From positions 1 to 62,841 of the forward strand of contig QZFT01000049.1 of NCBI GenBank assembly GCA_003600225.1: a stretch of 62,841 bases of DNA, in the 5' to 3' direction. The notes under the pieces are model-generated. The model had not been told where the DNA came from and searched no databases. It saw only the letters and a list, made by a program, of their open reading frames with translations. Each line of letters opens with the position of its first letter. Position 1 is the first letter of the stretch. The DNA comes from Pseudonocardiaceae bacterium YIM PH 21723. GTDB taxonomy: Bacteria; Actinomycetota; Actinomycetes; Mycobacteriales; Pseudonocardiaceae. The position numbers were made by a program, and so were the translations under genes. Below, one piece after another: positions 24,457 to 32,289 of this stretch.

Positions 24457-25677
24457 ATGCGCGTGTTGTTGTCGAGCTACGGGTCACGCGGAGATGTCGA
24501 GCCGCTGGTGGGGCTCGCGCCGCGGTTGCGGGAACTCGGTGCGGAGGTGCGGGTGTGCGCCCCACCGGACGAGGCGTTCGCACGGCGGCTGGCCGATGTG
24601 GACGTGCCGCTCGTACCGGTGTGGATGTCGGCGCGGGAGCTGACCAAGGCCGCGCCGCCGCCCTCGTCCATGGCGGAGCGCGCGGCCGCGTTGATCGCCG
24701 CCCAGTTCGACGTGCTGAGCGTGGCGGCGCGGGACTGTGACCTGGTGGTCGCCGCCACCGGACTGCTGCCGGCCGCGGCCGCCGCGCTGTCGATGGCCGA
24801 AAGCCTGGGCATCCGCTCGGTGACGGCGGCCTTCACCCAACTCGAAATACCGTCACCGGAGCGCCGGCCGATCGCCTATCCGGGACGGCCGTTGCCGGCC
24901 GGCGTCACCGACAACCGGGTGTTGTGGGACCGGGTCACGCGGGACAGCAACGAGCTGTTCGGCGCGGCGCTCAACACCAGCCGGGCGACCGTCGGTCTGC
25001 CTCCGGTGGACGATGTACGCGGCTTCGTTCTCGGGAACCGGCCACTGGTGGCCAGCGACCCGGTGCTGGACCCGTTGACGCCGACACCGGGCATCGACGT
25101 CGTGCAGACCGGTACGTGGACCCCGCCCGACGACCGCCCGCTTCCGGATGAACTGGAGGCGTTCCTCGCGGCCGGAGAGCCGCCGGTGTACGTGGGCTTC
25201 GGCAGCATGCCGATGCACGCCGCCACGGACCTGGCGAGCGTGGTCCTCCACGCGGTCCGCGCGCACGGTCGCCGGGTGGTCCTGGGCAGCGGCTGGGCCG
25301 GCCTGACCATCGCCGGCGATCAGGATGACTGCTTCGTGGTCGGCGAGGCCAACCACCAGGCGTTGTTCCGGCGGGTCGCCGCCGTCGTGCACCACGGTGG
25401 CGCGGGCACCACCACGACGGCCGCCAGGGCCGGAGCGCCCCAGGTGGTGGTACCCCAGTTGGCAGATCAGCCGTACTGGGCCGGGCGGGTCGCCGACCTG
25501 GGCATCGGCGTGGCACACGACGGCGCGGTGCCGACCGCCGAATCGCTGACGGCCGCACTCGGCACCGCCCTGGCCGAGCACACCCGCACTCACGCGAAGG
25601 CTGTGGCAGGCACCATGCGCGCAGACGGTGCCGACGTGGCGGCGAAGCTGTTGCTCGCCGCGGTAAGGATTCCGTAA
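24457..25677 (+). CDS. rgt: GT1-family glycosyltransferase, probable rifamycin glycosyltransferase
   Basis: A 406-residue GT-B enzyme of the MGT/vancomycin-Gtf type. The N-terminal acceptor domain opens MRVLLSSYGSRGDVEPLVGL. The C-terminal nucleotide-sugar domain has VYVGFGSMP and the signature VVHHGGAGTTTTAARAGAPQ followed by VVVPQLADQPYWAGRV. By sequence alone it could act on many antibiotics. The RAE at 24378 and the promoter fused to it point to inactivation of rifamycin by sugar addition, so the name rests on context. No antibiotic biosynthetic genes surround it, so it is more likely a resistance gene than a pathway gene. ATG 24457 begins the canonical family start. Confidence 0.8.
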   Translation: MRVLLSSYGSRGDVEPLVGLAPRLRELGAEVRVCAPPDEAFARRLADVDVPLVPVWMSARELTKAAPPPSSMAERAAALIAAQFDVLSVAARDCDLVVAATGLLPAAAAALSMAESLGIRSVTAAFTQLEIPSPERRPIAYPGRPLPAGVTDNRVLWDRVTRDSNELFGAALNTSRATVGLPPVDDVRGFVLGNRPLVASDPVLDPLTPTPGIDVVQTGTWTPPDDRPLPDELEAFLAAGEPPVYVGFGSMPMHAATDLASVVLHAVRAHGRRVVLGSGWAGLTIAGDQDDCFVVGEANHQALFRRVAAVVHHGGAGTTTTAARAGAPQVVVPQLADQPYWAGRVADLGIGVAHDGAVPTAESLTAALGTALAEHTRTHAKAVAGTMRADGADVAAKLLLAAVRIP

Positions 25678-25724
25678 GCCGGTAACCCGGTGACCTGACC
25701 AGCCCGGATACCCAGAATGGACTC

Positions 25725-26252
25725 ATGAAGCGATACCTGCGCGTCGGCATCCCCTTGGCGGTGGTTCTGCTCGCCGTCGGACTCTGGGCCTTCCAGCCCT
25801 GGAAGCTGTTCACCCACAGCACGGTGAACGAGGCTTTGCCGACCGCGCAGGCCGCTCCGGTGCCCGCGATGCCGAGCACGAGTGCGGCTCCCGTCGCACT
25901 GAGTTCCGGGGCGTTCGTCAGCCAGGAGCACGGCACGTCCGGCACGGCCACCGTGGTGCGCCTGCCGGACGGGTCCCGGGTGCTGCGGCTGACCGGGCTC
26001 GCCACCTCCGACGGCCCCGACCTGCACGTGTGGCTCACCGACCAGGACGCGGGCGGGGACTGGTTCAAGTACGACGACGGCCGGGTGATCGGGCTGGGCA
26101 AGCTGAAGGCGACCCACGGCAACCAGAACTACGCGGTCCCGGCCGAGGTGGACCTGACCGGCCTGCGCAGCGCGGTGATCTGGTGTGACCGGTTCAATGT
26201 GGCCTTCGGCAGCGCCCCGCTAGGGCAACCAGCCGACGTGCCCGCGCAGTAG
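25725..26252 (+). CDS. DM13 domain-containing exported protein
   Basis: A 175-residue protein with an N-terminal membrane anchor or uncleaved signal (RVGIPLAVVLLAVGLWAF), a Pro/Ala-rich stretch to about 60, and a DM13 domain. Diagnostic features are GPDLHVWLTD, LGKLKATHGNQNYAVP and the conserved Cys in VIWCDRFNVAFG. DM13 is thought to act in electron transfer or adhesion at the cell surface, but no bacterial function is firmly known. The last 33 bases overlap the end of the convergent CPBP gene. Confidence 0.85.
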   Translation: MKRYLRVGIPLAVVLLAVGLWAFQPWKLFTHSTVNEALPTAQAAPVPAMPSTSAAPVALSSGAFVSQEHGTSGTATVVRLPDGSRVLRLTGLATSDGPDLHVWLTDQDAGGDWFKYDDGRVIGLGKLKATHGNQNYAVPAEVDLTGLRSAVIWCDRFNVAFGSAPLGQPADVPAQ

Positions 26253-26960
26253 CGCGTAGCCGACGAAGGCCACCACATCCAGCACGGTGTGCGCGATGAT
26301 CAGCGGCCAGAGCCGGGTACTGCGTTGGTACAGGTATCCGAAGACCAGGCCCATGATCGCGTTGCCGATGAACCCGCCGAAGCCCTGGTACAGGTGGTAG
26401 GAGCCACGCAGCACGGCCGATCCGGCGAGCGCCTGCCAGCGGCCGGTGCCCAGGTGGCGGAGCCGGGTCAGCAGGTAGCCGACGACCAGGACCTCCTCGG
26501 CCCAGGCGTTGCCGAACGCGGACAGCATCAGCACCGGCACCCGCCACCAGTGCCCGCCCAGGGTGGACGGCTGCACGGTCAATGCCAGGCCGGCGGCGTG
26601 CGCGCCCAGGTAGAGGGCGAGCCCGGGAATGCCGATCAACGCGGCCAGCCCGATGCCGCGGGGCAGGTCGATCCGCGCCGACCAGCGCAGGCCGGCCTCC
26701 CGCAGCGCCACCCCCGCGCGCCACAGCAGGTACGCGCCGAGTGCGCCCCAGGCCAGCAGGGTGATCACGCCGGTGAGCTGCTTGGCCAGGTCCAGCAGGC
26801 TGAGAGTGCTCTGCGGGACGTTGAGCGCCACCTTCTGATCGGACAGCGCCTGCGGTTTCAGCAGTGAGTCGATCAGTGACAGCAGGCTGCGCACCCCGGA
26901 CATGCCCAGGGTGACGGTGAAGACGATCAGCAGCTCGATCCTGATGGCGCGTGGGGACAC
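26220..26960 (-). CDS. CPBP-family intramembrane metalloprotease-like protein
   Basis: A 246-residue multipass protein of the CPBP (Abi/Rce1-like) family with about seven hydrophobic segments. The motif pair is WAEEVLVVGYLL (motif 1, EE) and HLYQGFGGFIGNAIMGLVFG (motif 2, His), then IIAHTVLDVVAFV (motif 3, His). The Arg usually found after EE is missing (EExxxxG instead of EExxxR). It might process prenylated or membrane peptides, but substrates are unknown. I prefer GTG 26960 to the longer ATG at 27014, because the longer frame would start inside the ATTCCATGG palindrome. Confidence 0.75.
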   Translation of the reverse strand: MSPRAIRIELLIVFTVTLGMSGVRSLLSLIDSLLKPQALSDQKVALNVPQSTLSLLDLAKQLTGVITLLAWGALGAYLLWRAGVALREAGLRWSARIDLPRGIGLAALIGIPGLALYLGAHAAGLALTVQPSTLGGHWWRVPVLMLSAFGNAWAEEVLVVGYLLTRLRHLGTGRWQALAGSAVLRGSYHLYQGFGGFIGNAIMGLVFGYLYQRSTRLWPLIIAHTVLDVVAFVGYALLRGHVGWLP

Positions 26961-26997
26961 GGCGCCAGTCTTACAGAGGACGGCAGAGGGGAGCAGT

Positions 26998-27034
26998 TTC
27001 CATGGAATCTGCACAGGGCGCAGATTCCATGGAA
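26998..27034. repeat. Palindrome family 2, copy 1
   Basis: TTCCATGGAATCTGC and GCAGATTCCATGGAA form a perfect 15-bp stem with a 7-nt loop. Each arm itself contains the palindrome TTCCATGGAA. It lies between the CPBP gene and the end of the DUF2470 gene. A second copy is at 33965-34003. Confidence 0.85.
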
Positions 27035-27808
27035 CTACTGAGAAGTCAGGAAGGGGCAGCCGACCAGGCGACGCAGTTCGATCGCCAGCTCCCGGGGGTT
27101 GCTCACCGGCTGCGCGAAGGCGAGCCGGACGTCGTGGTCCTCGCCCGGCGCCTCGACCCGCAGCCGCAGCCCGAGCCGGTCCAGGCCGAGCGGCCGGATG
27201 TGCCCGCCCCGCAGCTCGCTGGGCAGGTGCTTGGCCAGCAGGCCGACCACCTCGCGGTGCGAGATCTCCAGGTGCCGCAGCCAGTCGTCCTCCATCAGGC
27301 AGAACGGGTCCGGCTTGGCGACTGCGAAGTCATCGGCCTTCAGGGAGCACGTGCCCTCGCCGTCGGCCAGCACCAGCGATGCAGGCTGCACGATCAGCAG
27401 GGTCTTGCCGTGACCCACGTCCAGCAGGCGCGGATCCGGGCGTTCCTCGGCCACCGAGATCGCCTCGGCCCTGGCCTGCCCGGGGTTCAGCGGACGCAGC
27501 CAGCCGGTGATCCACAGCAGGCCGCGCACCGGCTCCCGCAGCTGCACGGGGGCGTTGTCCGCCAGTTCCAGCATGACCGCGAGTTCCTCGCGGGGCGCGG
27601 CCCAGGCGGCGTCGACCAGGGGGTGGTTGTCGTCCAGCAACACACACGCGCGTGCGTCCCGGTAGACGTGGTGCAGCACCGGCGTGGCCTTCTGGCCCGA
27701 CTCGTGCGCGGGCAGTAAGGCCGCGCGGCCGCCGCGGGCCGCGATGGTGCGCGCACGTTCCGCGGGCGTGGGCGCCGCGGGTCGCCGTTGTGTGCTTTGT
27801 ACCACCAC
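27035..27808 (-). CDS. DUF2470 domain protein, HugZ-like and probably iron-regulated
   Basis: A 257-residue cytosolic protein. The N-terminal two thirds have the split-barrel pyridoxamine-oxidase-like fold seen in HugZ haem-utilisation proteins (TPVLHHVYRDARACVLLDDN, LLWITGWLRPL). The C-terminal DUF2470 domain contains WLRHLEISHREVVGLLAKHL. In HugZ this pairing degrades haem; here the activity is inferred. A near-perfect IdeR/DtxR box lies at 27841-27859, about 33 bp upstream, which implies repression when iron is plentiful. Ferritin lies nearby, divergent. The start is ATG 27808 (MVVQSTQRRP). Confidence 0.8.
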   Translation of the reverse strand: MVVQSTQRRPAAPTPAERARTIAARGGRAALLPAHESGQKATPVLHHVYRDARACVLLDDNHPLVDAAWAAPREELAVMLELADNAPVQLREPVRGLLWITGWLRPLNPGQARAEAISVAEERPDPRLLDVGHGKTLLIVQPASLVLADGEGTCSLKADDFAVAKPDPFCLMEDDWLRHLEISHREVVGLLAKHLPSELRGGHIRPLGLDRLGLRLRVEAPGEDHDVRLAFAQPVSNPRELAIELRRLVGCPFLTSQ

Positions 27809-27840
27809 AGCTCCTCATCGTAGGGGCTTCGTCTACCTAG

Positions 27841-27859
27841 TTAGGTAAGCCTAACCTTT
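27841..27859. promoter_or_regulatory. IdeR/DtxR iron box
   Basis: TTAGGTAAGCCTAACCTTT matches the 19-bp consensus TWAGGTWAGSCTWACCTWA at all positions but one. It lies just upstream of the leftward DUF2470 gene and should bind Fe-IdeR to repress it. Confidence 0.85.
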
Positions 27860-27963
27860 TCGAGTCCAAAGTGGTAGTCGTGCGCTCCGTCACTCCGTAT
27901 TACTCGAACGTGTGATCGACAGGAACTTGCCAAACCCTCGCCGGCTGGAGCATAGTCGAACCC

Positions 27964-28203
27964 GTGTTCGACACCATCGCACGTCCGACCGCTGCGGCGG
28001 AGGCGCCTCTGATCATTGATCAGGAGTTGCTTGACCTGCTACGAGCGTCCGCCGCTCGGCGGGGTGATCTCCAGGCTCCGGACCTGGATCGGTTGATGAC
28101 CGGATTGGAGCAGGCGTTGCTCGCGGCGCGGCGCCGAATGGACGCGCATACCTTCCGGATGGAGGTGTCGCGGATCCAGCAGGCGCTCACCGGAAGCGTG
28201 TAA
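27964..28203 (+). CDS. Small hypothetical protein upstream of ferritin
   Basis: A 79-residue, largely helical, Ala/Arg/Leu-rich soluble protein (IIDQELLDLLRASAARRG, LDRLMTGLEQALLAARRRM). I recognise no family. GC3 is high across the frame, supporting coding. A promoter-like pair TTGCCA (27927) and CATAGT (27951) places the transcript start at the GTG, so the mRNA may be leaderless. It precedes ferritin by 73 bp on the same strand and may be co-transcribed. Confidence 0.65.
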   Translation: MFDTIARPTAAAEAPLIIDQELLDLLRASAARRGDLQAPDLDRLMTGLEQALLAARRRMDAHTFRMEVSRIQQALTGSV

Positions 28204-28217
28204 AGCTCACCCGTCGG

Positions 28218-28237
28218 AGGTCAGGCAAGCCTGTCCT
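28218..28237. promoter_or_regulatory. Degenerate iron-box-like palindrome upstream of ferritin
   Basis: AGGTCAGGCAAGCCTGTCCT is a palindrome (AGG-n2-AGGC-n2-GCCT-n2-CCT) that matches about 14 of 19 positions of the IdeR consensus. It lies 40 bp before the ferritin start. In mycobacteria IdeR activates ferritin from upstream boxes, so a regulatory role is plausible. Confidence 0.45.
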
Positions 28238-28276
28238 AGCTGCACAAATGCAATTTTCTGGGCTAACTTCGATGCC

Positions 28277-28828
28277 ATGACTGCCGACACCACGCGTTCC
28301 CAATTCGAGACCCTGCTGCGGGAGCAGGTGCGTAACGAGTTCACCGCATCCCAGCAGTACATCGCGCTCGCGGTGTGGTTCGACGACCAGGATCTGCCGC
28401 AGCTTGCCTCGCACTTCTACAAGCAGGCCCTGGAAGAGCGAAACCACGCCATGATGATGGTCCAGTTCCTGCTGGACAACGACCTCCGCGTGAGCATCCC
28501 CGGCGTGCCCGATGTGCACAACGACTTCAAGAGTGTGCGCGAGGGCGTCGAGCTTGCCTTGCAGCAGGAGAAGACGGTCACCGACGACATCACCACCCTC
28601 GCCAAGACCGCCCGCGCCGAGGGCAACTACCTGGGTGAGCAGTTCATGCAGTGGTTCCTCAAGGAGCAGGTCGAGGAGGTCTCCGCGATGGCCACGCTGC
28701 TGGCGATCGTCGAGCGCGCCGAGCAGAGCGGCAACCTCTTCCACGTCGAGGACTTCCTGGCTCGCGAGACCGTGGGCGACCAGGGCACCGACCCGACCGC
28801 CCCGGCCACCGCAGGCGGCGCGCTCTAA
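28277..28828 (+). CDS. Ferritin
   Basis: A 183-residue, non-haem, four-helix-bundle iron storage protein resembling mycobacterial BfrB. Ferroxidase ligands are visible: Glu in LREQVRNEFTASQQY, Glu and His in ALEERNHAMMM, Glu in ELALQQEKTVTDD, and Glu/Gln in FLKEQVEEVSAM. It would form a 24-mer cage that oxidises and stores iron. The C-terminal tail of about 20 residues after the fourth helix is low-complexity, as in related actinomycetes. It is likely iron-controlled (see 28218). The stop is followed by a palindrome that can end transcription. Confidence 0.93.
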   Translation: MTADTTRSQFETLLREQVRNEFTASQQYIALAVWFDDQDLPQLASHFYKQALEERNHAMMMVQFLLDNDLRVSIPGVPDVHNDFKSVREGVELALQQEKTVTDDITTLAKTARAEGNYLGEQFMQWFLKEQVEEVSAMATLLAIVERAEQSGNLFHVEDFLARETVGDQGTDPTAPATAGGAL

Positions 28829-28839
28829 ATCTTTGTGTT

Positions 28840-28891
28840 CCGAAGTTGACGATGTTCGGGCGCTCTTCAGCCCGAACATCGTCAACTTCGG
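28840..28891. repeat. Palindrome family 1, copy 3
   Basis: The arms 28840-28861 and 28870-28891 are perfectly complementary over 22 bp, with core CCGAAGTTGACGATGTTCGG and an 8-nt loop. It lies between the convergent ends of ferritin and the lipoprotein gene. Confidence 0.88.
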
Positions 28892-28902
28892 GTACCAGTC
28901 AG

Positions 28903-29475
28903 CTAGTTGTGGCAGGTGTCCTTGTCCGAGAACAACACGATCCGCTTGGCCGGACCGTCCGGGCCGGCCTGGGTGATGCCGGTGAAGCCGTAGCGGTTCC
29001 CGGCGTGGCCGGGGACGTTCGCCGAGCTCGAGTTGACGCCCACATGCAGGCTCGGATAGGCCGCCTTGACCTGGGCGCCGGTGGACCTGCCGTCGATGCC
29101 CTCCGGGGTCCGCGCGGCGCTGCCCTCGTGCGGGTCCAGATAGACGATGCCGATACCCGGCCGGAAGAACCCGTTCGCGTTCTTGCCCTCGAAGTGACCG
29201 CAGGCCGGTGCGCCGCCGTCGAGTACCCAGCCGGTGATCTCCCCGGTCGCCTTGGCCTCCGCCTCGGACATACCCAGCCGGAGCCGGCCGAAGCCGGTCG
29301 GTCCGATGATCTTCTTGGCCGGTGCGTGGCCGGCCCCGGTCGGCCGCACGGCGACGGGCGTGTGGCTCGGCGCGCCGCCGGTGGCGGGAGCCGCCCCGGC
29401 GCTGGCGCAGGCGGTCAGCGAGACCACGGCCGCACCGGCGGCGACGACCAGGGCCAAACCTCGGATTGCATGCAT
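28903..29475 (-). CDS. Putative lipoprotein related to the sigma-factor partner
   Basis: A 190-residue lipoprotein. The signal peptide ends in the lipobox VSLTACAS, with the acylated Cys at about 23. After a Pro/Ala/Gly linker, the domain contains RLGMSEAEAKATGEITG and later RTPEGIDGRSTGAQVKAAYP. The same two motifs occur in the exported part of the 29554 gene (RWGMSASEVLGTG, TEQGVAPGATAAELHTAYP), so the two are paralogous outside the membrane. The function is unknown. It is in the same orientation as, and downstream of, the sigma factor pair, with a 78-bp gap. Confidence 0.75.
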   Translation of the reverse strand: MHAIRGLALVVAAGAAVVSLTACASAGAAPATGGAPSHTPVAVRPTGAGHAPAKKIIGPTGFGRLRLGMSEAEAKATGEITGWVLDGGAPACGHFEGKNANGFFRPGIGIVYLDPHEGSAARTPEGIDGRSTGAQVKAAYPSLHVGVNSSSANVPGHAGNRYGFTGITQAGPDGPAKRIVLFSDKDTCHN

Positions 29476-29553
29476 GTCTTCCCCCCAGAAATGCGTGCTG
29501 AACTGCTGTTATACAGGTAGACGTGTCGGCCGGGATGTGGTTGCGCGACCGCT

Positions 29554-30237
29554 TCAGTTTGCCTTGCCGGCGCCCGCGCAGCGCAGTGAGGTGGCGATCA
29601 GGGCCACCGACGAGACGGTGCCGTCCCGGACTTCGAAGTGCAGTCGCCGGTCCGGGGTCAGGGCGACCGAGGGGTCCTGATCGGACAGGCCGGGGTACGC
29701 CGTGTGCAGCTCGGCCGCGGTGGCGCCCGGCGCCACGCCCTGCTCGGTGCGGATCTGGTCCGTGGCCCGGATGTAGCTGACCCCGTCCTTGGAGTTCACG
29801 CCCACCAGGGTGCCCGAATCACCGTGGAACCAGGTGGTCAGCTGCCCGGGGACGTAGCACGGACCGGTGTTCTCCGGCACGGGCTTGACGGCTCCGGTGC
29901 CCAGTACCTCGCTCGCCGACATGCCCCAGCGGATCGGCTCCGCCCCGTCGGCCCGGATGACCCGCATCCGGGGAGCGCCGGCCTGGGCGGCCGTGCTGCT
30001 GACGTCGGTCAGCGCCTGCGGCAGCATGCCCGGATTCGGCGCAGTCGGCGGCAGCAGGCAAAAGCCGGCGCTGAACACGCCGGCCACCGCCAGCCCAGAA
30101 GCACCGATGGCCATGTTGCGCCGCCGGGTGCGGATGCGGCGGGCTCCCGCAACGATCCGCTTCGACGCCTCACCGGTCGTCGTCACGGCCAACCGCTCGT
30201 CCGCGAAGATCCGATGCAGTTCCTCGTCGAGTGTCAT
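29554..30237 (-). CDS. Membrane partner of a SigE-family sigma factor, possible anti-sigma or sensor
   Basis: A 227-residue protein. About 45 cytosolic residues (MTLDEELHRIFADERLAVTT) precede one membrane helix at about 47-70 (MAIGASGLAVAGVFSAGFCL), then an exported domain. ATG overlaps the sigma-factor stop as ATGA, so translation is coupled. Position and topology are those of an anti-sigma factor, although no zinc-binding HxxxCxxC motif is present and the cytosolic part is short. The exported domain is paralogous to the neighbouring lipoprotein. Role inferred from context. Confidence 0.75.
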   Translation of the reverse strand: MTLDEELHRIFADERLAVTTTGEASKRIVAGARRIRTRRRNMAIGASGLAVAGVFSAGFCLLPPTAPNPGMLPQALTDVSSTAAQAGAPRMRVIRADGAEPIRWGMSASEVLGTGAVKPVPENTGPCYVPGQLTTWFHGDSGTLVGVNSKDGVSYIRATDQIRTEQGVAPGATAAELHTAYPGLSDQDPSVALTPDRRLHFEVRDGTVSSVALIATSLRCAGAGKAN

Positions 30238-30728
30238 GTGGGGTATCCCCCCTCTCCGTCCGGGCCAAGGCTGGTGCGCAGCGTGGCGAGTGCCTTGCTG
30301 GCCTGGCTCTTGACCGTGCCGTTGCTGATGCCGAGCGTGGTGGCGATCTCCGTTTCGGAGAGGCCCTCGTAGAACCGCAGCACGACCACCGCCCGTTGCC
30401 GGGGCGGCAATGCCCGCAGCGCCTGCCAGATCGGTTCGTTCTCCAGCCGGTCCGGCTGACACGGCGCCTGCTGGTCCGGTACCGCGTCGACCAGGTTCTC
30501 CCGCCTGGTGCGGCGCCACCGGCTGATGTGCGCGTTGGCCATCGCCCGGCGCACGTAGGCGTGCGGTTCGAAGCCCTTGCGCAGCAGAGTGGTCCAGCGT
30601 GCGCCGACCTTCTCCAGTACCGACTGGACCAGGTCGGCGGCATCGTGCGGGTTGCCGGTCAACGCGTGGCCGTACCGCAACAGCCCAGGCAGTGCCGCAT
30701 GCACGAAATCGGCGAAGTTGTCGCCCAC
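30234..30728 (-). CDS. SigE-family RNA polymerase sigma factor
   Basis: A 164-residue ECF-type sigma factor of the actinomycete SigE group. Region 2 is ALPGLLRYGHALTGNPHDAA with DLVQSVLEKV. Region 4 is ALPPRQRAVVVLRFYEGLSE with TEIATTLGISNGTVKSQASK. It would direct RNA polymerase to a small regulon. GTG 30728, behind GGGGTGAGG, gives the usual family start (DNFADFVHAALPG). ATG 30776 or 30794 would add 16-22 residues unlike the family. It is coupled to the downstream membrane protein. Confidence 0.85.
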   Translation of the reverse strand: MGDNFADFVHAALPGLLRYGHALTGNPHDAADLVQSVLEKVGARWTTLLRKGFEPHAYVRRAMANAHISRWRRTRRENLVDAVPDQQAPCQPDRLENEPIWQALRALPPRQRAVVVLRFYEGLSETEIATTLGISNGTVKSQASKALATLRTSLGPDGEGGYPT

Positions 30729-30920
30729 TACCTCACCCCAGTTAGCCCTACCCCTGGTACGGGGTGGGACCACCATAAGGCCATCCGCGGCCATGGCAGC
30801 AAGGTTCACGCAAAAACCTCCGTCCCGCCTTCGTGCACGTGCTGAACACGCACTCGAAAGCGGGACGGTTGCCTTCGGCGTGGAATTACCCCGATCGGGG
30901 GGGTCGGGGTTGGGCTGGCT

Positions 30921-31193
30921 GTTCGTCGAAAGCGGCTTTGGAGGGGGAGCAGGGTTCGGGGTCTGCGTCTTTCCTGCCTTCGTGTTGGGTGGGGGCACGC
31001 CTGTTTTGGTGTGGATGGGCCGCTGCGCGGGGCTGGGGTGCGGTAATCAGCCACTGTCCACTGTGTCCGTCCACAAGGGACGTCCGCATCCTGGGAACCA
31101 TGGTGTGTCGTGCCATTTTCGCACCGTGTCGCCTTAGGTGATCTTGCTGAATGTGGCCTTCGTTTGGCTAGACCGAACTAAAGCCACATTCAG
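30921..31193 (+). repeat. Mosaic intergenic repeat with a TGAATGTGGC hairpin
   Basis: The modules match the 22573 copy in order: an end module ending GGCTTTGGAGGGGGAG, CTTTCCTGCC with GTGGGGGCACGCCTGT, CCACTGTCCACTGTGTCC, and CGCACCGTGTCGCC. The terminal hairpin, however, is CTGAATGTGGC (31147-31157) paired with GCCACATTCAG (31183-31193). The same hairpin and module block occur inverted at 46269-46530. It fills the gap between the sigma factor start and the end of the DUF5926 gene. Confidence 0.8.
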
Positions 31194-31216
31194 ACCCACC
31201 CCGGCCCCCAACGACA

Positions 31217-31260
31217 AAGCCCCTGCCCTCCGGTCACCAGGACCGGAGAACAGGGGGCTT
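31217..31260 (-). terminator. Intrinsic terminator of the DUF5926 gene
   Basis: Read leftward, AAGCCCCCTG...CTCCGGTC pairs with GACCGGAG...CAGGGGCTTT over about 18 bp, with an apical CTGGT loop and a short T-run. It lies about 17 bp past the stop. Confidence 0.8.
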
Positions 31261-31276
31261 CCCGCAGAAACAGAAA

Positions 31277-32233
31277 CTATCGGAGGGTGATCTGCCGACC
31301 CCGGAGACCGCCGAGCGCGCGGTGCTCCGCCTCGTTCAGGCCGTCCTTGGCCACCTCGGCCAGCGCGGCGGACAGCCGCTTGCCCAGGTCGGCGGCCGGC
31401 TGCTCGTACTCCTTGGCGTGCAGCTCCGGGTCCAGGTCCCACACCGGGACCAGCAGGCCGTGCGCGCGGAACGAGCCGGCGTACTTGGTGCCCTCGCCCA
31501 GCCCGATCTCGTTGCGGACCGACAGCTTGGCCAGCGCGCCGAGCAGCTGCTCCTCCTGTTCCGGGCGGACCCAGCGCAGGTGGGCCCGGTCGCGGGCGTC
31601 CACCCAGTAGGCGGCGGTCGCGCCGGCCAGCCGGGCGGTGGGCAGGATGGCCGCGTTGGCCCGCTCCAGCGAGACGTTGACCTCGTCGGTGGTCTCCGCG
31701 TCCTCCGGCATCCACCAGGCGAAGTCGGTGTGCACGGTGACCTCGAGCTGAGCGTCCGCGACCAGCAGGTCCTGCAGGCGCACGCCGTCGGAGTTCTCGT
31801 CCGGTCCGACGATCGGCAGCACCGCGCCGGGCTCGGCGGTCAGCGCCCACTGAATGGAGCGGGCGATGTCCCGGCTGATGTCACCGGAGCGGGTCTGCAC
31901 CTGCAGGCCGACGAACGCGGTGCCGTCGGCGCGAACCAGGCCGGCGGCGGCCATCGGCAGCACGGTGGCCAGGGTGATCTCCCGGGCCGAGGAGTCCTTG
32001 AGCGGCAGCTTCGCGGTGGCCGACGGCACGAACTCACGCATCGCGATGAGCTCGGGCTCAGCGGCCAGTCCCTCGAAGGGCCGGGTCACGATGGCGTCCG
32101 CGCCACCGTTGATGCCGTGGCAGGCCTTGTACCGCTTGCCCGATCCACACGGGCAGGGCTGCTTGGGGTTGATCCCGCCCTCAGCCGCGGTCTCCTGCTT
32201 GGCAGCCCGCTTCAGTGCCGCACGCTTGGCCAC
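31277..32233 (-). CDS. DUF5926 family protein with SEC-C motif
   Basis: A 318-residue cytosolic protein. A basic N-terminus (AKRAALKRAAKQETAAEGG) precedes a SEC-C zinc-binding motif, CPCGSGKRYKACHG, at about 29-42. The remainder is the actinobacterial DUF5926 domain of unknown function. SEC-C motifs bind zinc and often mediate ribosome or SecB-type contacts, so an RNA- or protein-binding role is likely. GTG 32233 follows AAGGAGG at good spacing, which rules out the upstream extension. It has its own terminator and stands alone. Confidence 0.85.
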   Translation of the reverse strand: MAKRAALKRAAKQETAAEGGINPKQPCPCGSGKRYKACHGINGGADAIVTRPFEGLAAEPELIAMREFVPSATAKLPLKDSSAREITLATVLPMAAAGLVRADGTAFVGLQVQTRSGDISRDIARSIQWALTAEPGAVLPIVGPDENSDGVRLQDLLVADAQLEVTVHTDFAWWMPEDAETTDEVNVSLERANAAILPTARLAGATAAYWVDARDRAHLRWVRPEQEEQLLGALAKLSVRNEIGLGEGTKYAGSFRAHGLLVPVWDLDPELHAKEYEQPAADLGKRLSAALAEVAKDGLNEAEHRALGGLRGRQITLR

Positions 32234-32289
32234 CGTTGGCCTCCTTCTATTCAAGTTCGATGCAGGGAAAGCTATCCGACGAACGCGGG

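Noticed and set aside
24457-25677. Glycosyltransferase as part of a glycopeptide or macrolide biosynthetic cluster
   Set aside because: No NRPS, PKS or sugar-biosynthesis genes are near; the RAE points to resistance.
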